Shown piece after piece: positions 34,283-36,526 of a stretch of DNA of 36,526 nt. Every line of letters begins with the position of its first letter. The stretch's first letter is position 1. Under the pieces are notes generated by a model that ran no database searches, was not told where the DNA came from, and was given only the letters and a program-made list of their open reading frames with translations. Origin of the DNA: Candidatus Uhrbacteria bacterium (GTDB lineage Bacteria > Patescibacteriota > Patescibacteriia > UBA9934 > GWF2-40-263); NCBI GenBank assembly GCA_016188425.1, contig JACPHX010000010.1, forward strand, positions 1 to 36,526, read 5' to 3'. Position numbers and translations under genes: made by a program.

Positions 34283-34306
34283 AAAAAACGGCCGACTTGC
34301 ATCGGC
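34283..34306 (-). terminator. Rho-independent terminator (minus strand)
   Basis: Minus strand GCCGA-tgcaag-TCGGC-CGTTTTTT. Confidence 0.65.
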
Positions 34307-34320
34307 ACGTTTTTAAACAT

Positions 34321-34557
34321 CAGGCAGGAATGCGTCGACGATGGCGTGCGGCTGGCGTGACGACCCTCTTGGCTGTGGAGAGGAAGGCCCTGGCGTTGAG
34401 AACTTCGATGTAAACCGGCTGGCCGTCTTTTCCAAAATGAACCACAACGTCACCCATTTCCTTGGCGTAATCATATAGATGCTTTGCTCACTTCCCACCG
34501 CAGGACATCGGCGTCCTTCTCGTAGGAGCGTATCGGTTGTTTAGTTGTATCCTTCAT
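34321..34557 (-). pseudogene. DUF2283-like small protein, interrupted by a frameshift
   Basis: Minus strand frame 1: MKDTTKQPIRSYEKDADVLRWEVSKASI-stop. The +1 frame continues YDYAKEMGDVVVHFGKDGQPVYIEVLNARAFLSTAKRVVTPAARHRRRIPA-stop. Together these match the usual DUF2283 pattern. Confidence 0.55.
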
Positions 34558-35912
34558 GCATTGATCACCCCCTCCACCTCCCCCACCTTTTCCTCCATCA
34601 ACCCCTTCGTCTTCGCCTCCAGCGTGAGACGGACCAACGGCTCCGTATTCGATTTACGCACGTTAAACCACCAATCGGAAAACTCAAGCCGTACGCCATC
34701 TAATTCGCTCACCGCCGTCGCTTCTCCCATGTATCGCTTTTTGAAACGCGCGATCGCTCCATCCTTATCCTCGACTTCAAAGTTCCTCTCCCCAGAATTC
34801 ACATACGTCCGATGCGGCGCGATAAGCTGCGACATCGACTTCCCTTCCCGGGCATACGCGGACAGGACGAGGAGGAACGTGAAATCGACGGACTCGAGGC
34901 CTTGGAATTCTGGATAGAAATAGTGGCCAGAGACTTCCCCGCCGATGGCGGCTTTCTCCTTCTGCACGCGTCGAGCCAGGTTGGCTCGACCTACCTTTTC
35001 CAAAATAGACCGCCCGCCCGCGGCTTTGATCGCATCGCGCACCGCCCACGATGCGTTAGGGCTCCAGACGACGGCATCGCCTGGGTGGACCGCGAGACGT
35101 TCCGTCGCTAGGAAGGCCAACAGGACATCCCCATGGATCGGCTCGCCGTTTTCATCGAGGAAAAGGATGCGGTCCGCGTCTCCATCAAGCGCGACGCCCA
35201 AATCCGCCCCGACTTCCTTCATCTTGGCCTGCAGGTCTTTCAAAGTCTCAAACTTCACCGGGTTCGCCTCGTGGTTTGGGAAACGGCCGTCTGGATCGAA
35301 ATAGAGGCGGATAATATTCGCATCGAGACGCTCCAGGAGCGGATCAAAGGTGACGCGCCCCATTCCGTTCCCCGCGTCGATGACAATGGTTTTCCCTTCG
35401 AGGGCGGGCGCGGGGACAAGGGAGAAGAGACGGTCGATATAGGAAGACAAAAGCGCGGAAGCGCCCATCTCTGTTACCGCCTCTCCCCCTGCGCCCCTTG
35501 GACCCCCTGCGCCTCTTGCGCCCCCTTCTTCTATCAACCTCCCCATCTCCTCTCCACTTACCGGCAGGCCATTCCCTTCATACACCTTGAACCCGTTGTA
35601 CTGCGACGGATTATGCGAGGCGGTGACCATGACGCCCGCATCGTGCGTTGGGATGGAGGTGACGGCAAAATTGAACAGTGACGTCGTGCATTCCCCAATA
35701 TCCACCGCGCGCGCGCCTTCCGAGCGTATCCCTTCCATCACGGCTTGCGACAAGGCGCTCCCGCTTTCGCGCATATCCCGGCCAACCACGACGGTATGCG
35801 CCTTCATGCGTCTCACGGTTGCTGCCCCTACCGCAAACGCCAATTCAGGCGATAATTGTTCGGTGGTGCCGCGAATATCGTAGGCGCGAAAAATAGAGGG
35901 TGGAAAACGCAT
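34554..35912 (-). CDS. Phosphomannomutase/phosphoglucomutase
   Basis: IFRAYDIRGTT, GVMVTASHNPSQYNGFKVY, GVALDGDADRILFLDENG, GGEVSGHYFYPEF, RKSNTEPLVRLTLEAK. Confidence 0.95.
   Translation of the reverse strand: MRFPPSIFRAYDIRGTTEQLSPELAFAVGAATVRRMKAHTVVVGRDMRESGSALSQAVMEGIRSEGARAVDIGECTTSLFNFAVTSIPTHDAGVMVTASHNPSQYNGFKVYEGNGLPVSGEEMGRLIEEGGARGAGGPRGAGGEAVTEMGASALLSSYIDRLFSLVPAPALEGKTIVIDAGNGMGRVTFDPLLERLDANIIRLYFDPDGRFPNHEANPVKFETLKDLQAKMKEVGADLGVALDGDADRILFLDENGEPIHGDVLLAFLATERLAVHPGDAVVWSPNASWAVRDAIKAAGGRSILEKVGRANLARRVQKEKAAIGGEVSGHYFYPEFQGLESVDFTFLLVLSAYAREGKSMSQLIAPHRTYVNSGERNFEVEDKDGAIARFKKRYMGEATAVSELDGVRLEFSDWWFNVRKSNTEPLVRLTLEAKTKGLMEEKVGEVEGVINA
35490..35522. repeat. Family B arm inside the phosphomannomutase gene
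   Basis: TGCGCCCCTTGGACCCCCTGCGCCTCTTGCGCC matches 32/33 nt of the 14682-14714 arm; encodes GARGAGGPRGAGG. Confidence 0.92.
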
Positions 35913-35944
35913 AGGAAACCTTTACTTTTTGGTGAAAAAAAACT

Positions 35945-35969
35945 AGGATAGCTCTAACAATACTATCCT
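35945..35969. promoter_or_regulatory. Inverted repeat in the divergent phosphomannomutase/lemA promoter region
   Basis: AGGATAG-ctctaacaata-CTATCCT; overlaps a TACTAT -10-like box 8 nt before the lemA ATG. Confidence 0.5.
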
Positions 35970-35974
35970 TTCTT

Positions 35975-36526
35975 ATGCCTGTCATATTCATCTTGTTCTT
36001 GCTACCCGTCATTCTTATCGCGTGGATCATTGTTCTGTACAACGGACTTATCCAGGGACGTAACCGCGTCGATGAGGCGTGGTCGGACATCGATGTCCAG
36101 CTCAAGCGCCGCTACGACCTCATTCCTAATGTCGTAGAGACGGTTCGCGGCTATGCCAAGCACGAAGAGGGCGTCTTTACCAAAGTAACAGAAGCTCGAA
36201 CCGCGGCCATGAGCGCCACGACTCCGGCACAACACGGCGCCGCCGAGAATATGCTTTCAGGTGCGCTCAAGAGTCTGTTCGCGGTCGCCGAGGCCTATCC
36301 GCAACTCCAGGCCGCCGGCAATTTCTTGAACCTCCAGCAACAGTTGGGCGACACCGAGGATAAAATCCAGGCCTCCCGCCGCTTCTACAACGCCAATGTC
36401 CGCGACTTCAACACCAAAATCCAAGCCTTCCCCGCCAACCTCCTGGCAAACGCGATGGGATTCATGAAAAGAGAGTTCTTCGATGCGCCAGATACGGCGA
36501 TGGAAGTGCCGCAGGTGAAATTCTAA
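35975..36526 (+). CDS. lemA: LemA family protein
   Basis: IVLYNGLIQGRNRVDEAWSDIDVQLKRRYDLIPNVVETVRGYAKHEEGVF; YNANVRDFNTKIQAFPANLLANAMGF. Confidence 0.95.
   Translation: MPVIFILFLLPVILIAWIIVLYNGLIQGRNRVDEAWSDIDVQLKRRYDLIPNVVETVRGYAKHEEGVFTKVTEARTAAMSATTPAQHGAAENMLSGALKSLFAVAEAYPQLQAAGNFLNLQQQLGDTEDKIQASRRFYNANVRDFNTKIQAFPANLLANAMGFMKREFFDAPDTAMEVPQVKF

Noticed and set aside
34313-34498. ORF MGSEQSIYMITPRKWVTLWF... in the supplied track
   Set aside because: This is the third frame of the locus. The DUF2283-like signal lies in the other two minus-strand frames, so this ORF is unlikely to be the product.

Overview
A 36.5 kb stretch of bacterial chromosome made mostly of housekeeping genes. The gene content and small, hypothetical-rich neighbourhoods suggest a Patescibacteria/CPR-type genome; this is inference and was not tested. 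Recognisable genes are rplY(ctc), rodA/ftsW, gyrB, zwf, secE-nusG-rplK-rplA, a HicB/HicA-like pair, a dcd-like gene, a CMP/dCMP-deaminase-like gene, a DHFR-like gene, thyA, gatB, miaA, thrS, dnaE, pheT, pheS, rseP-like, a phosphomannomutase/phosphoglucomutase and lemA. No rRNA, tRNA, CRISPR array, transposase or prophage was recognised. The main unexplained signal is a set of dispersed, often palindromic, short elements of several sequence families. The best preserved have inverted arms that are themselves degenerate tandem arrays with a fixed period: 7 nt (GCnnGCA), 9 nt (GGnnnCAAG or GGCGCAAGG) or 10 nt (GAGCGCAAAG). Copies lie in intergenic leaders and also in frame inside pheS, pheT, dnaE, gyrB, the phosphomannomutase, DHFR and deaminase genes, where they encode low-complexity peptide inserts. 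The closest precedent I know is the Rickettsia palindromic elements. A second signal is a pyrimidine-nucleotide cluster with altered specificity residues: ThyA carries Asp where canonical ThyA has Asn177, and the Dcd-like protein has Pro where the catalytic Glu138 is expected. All alignments were done by eye without database searches.
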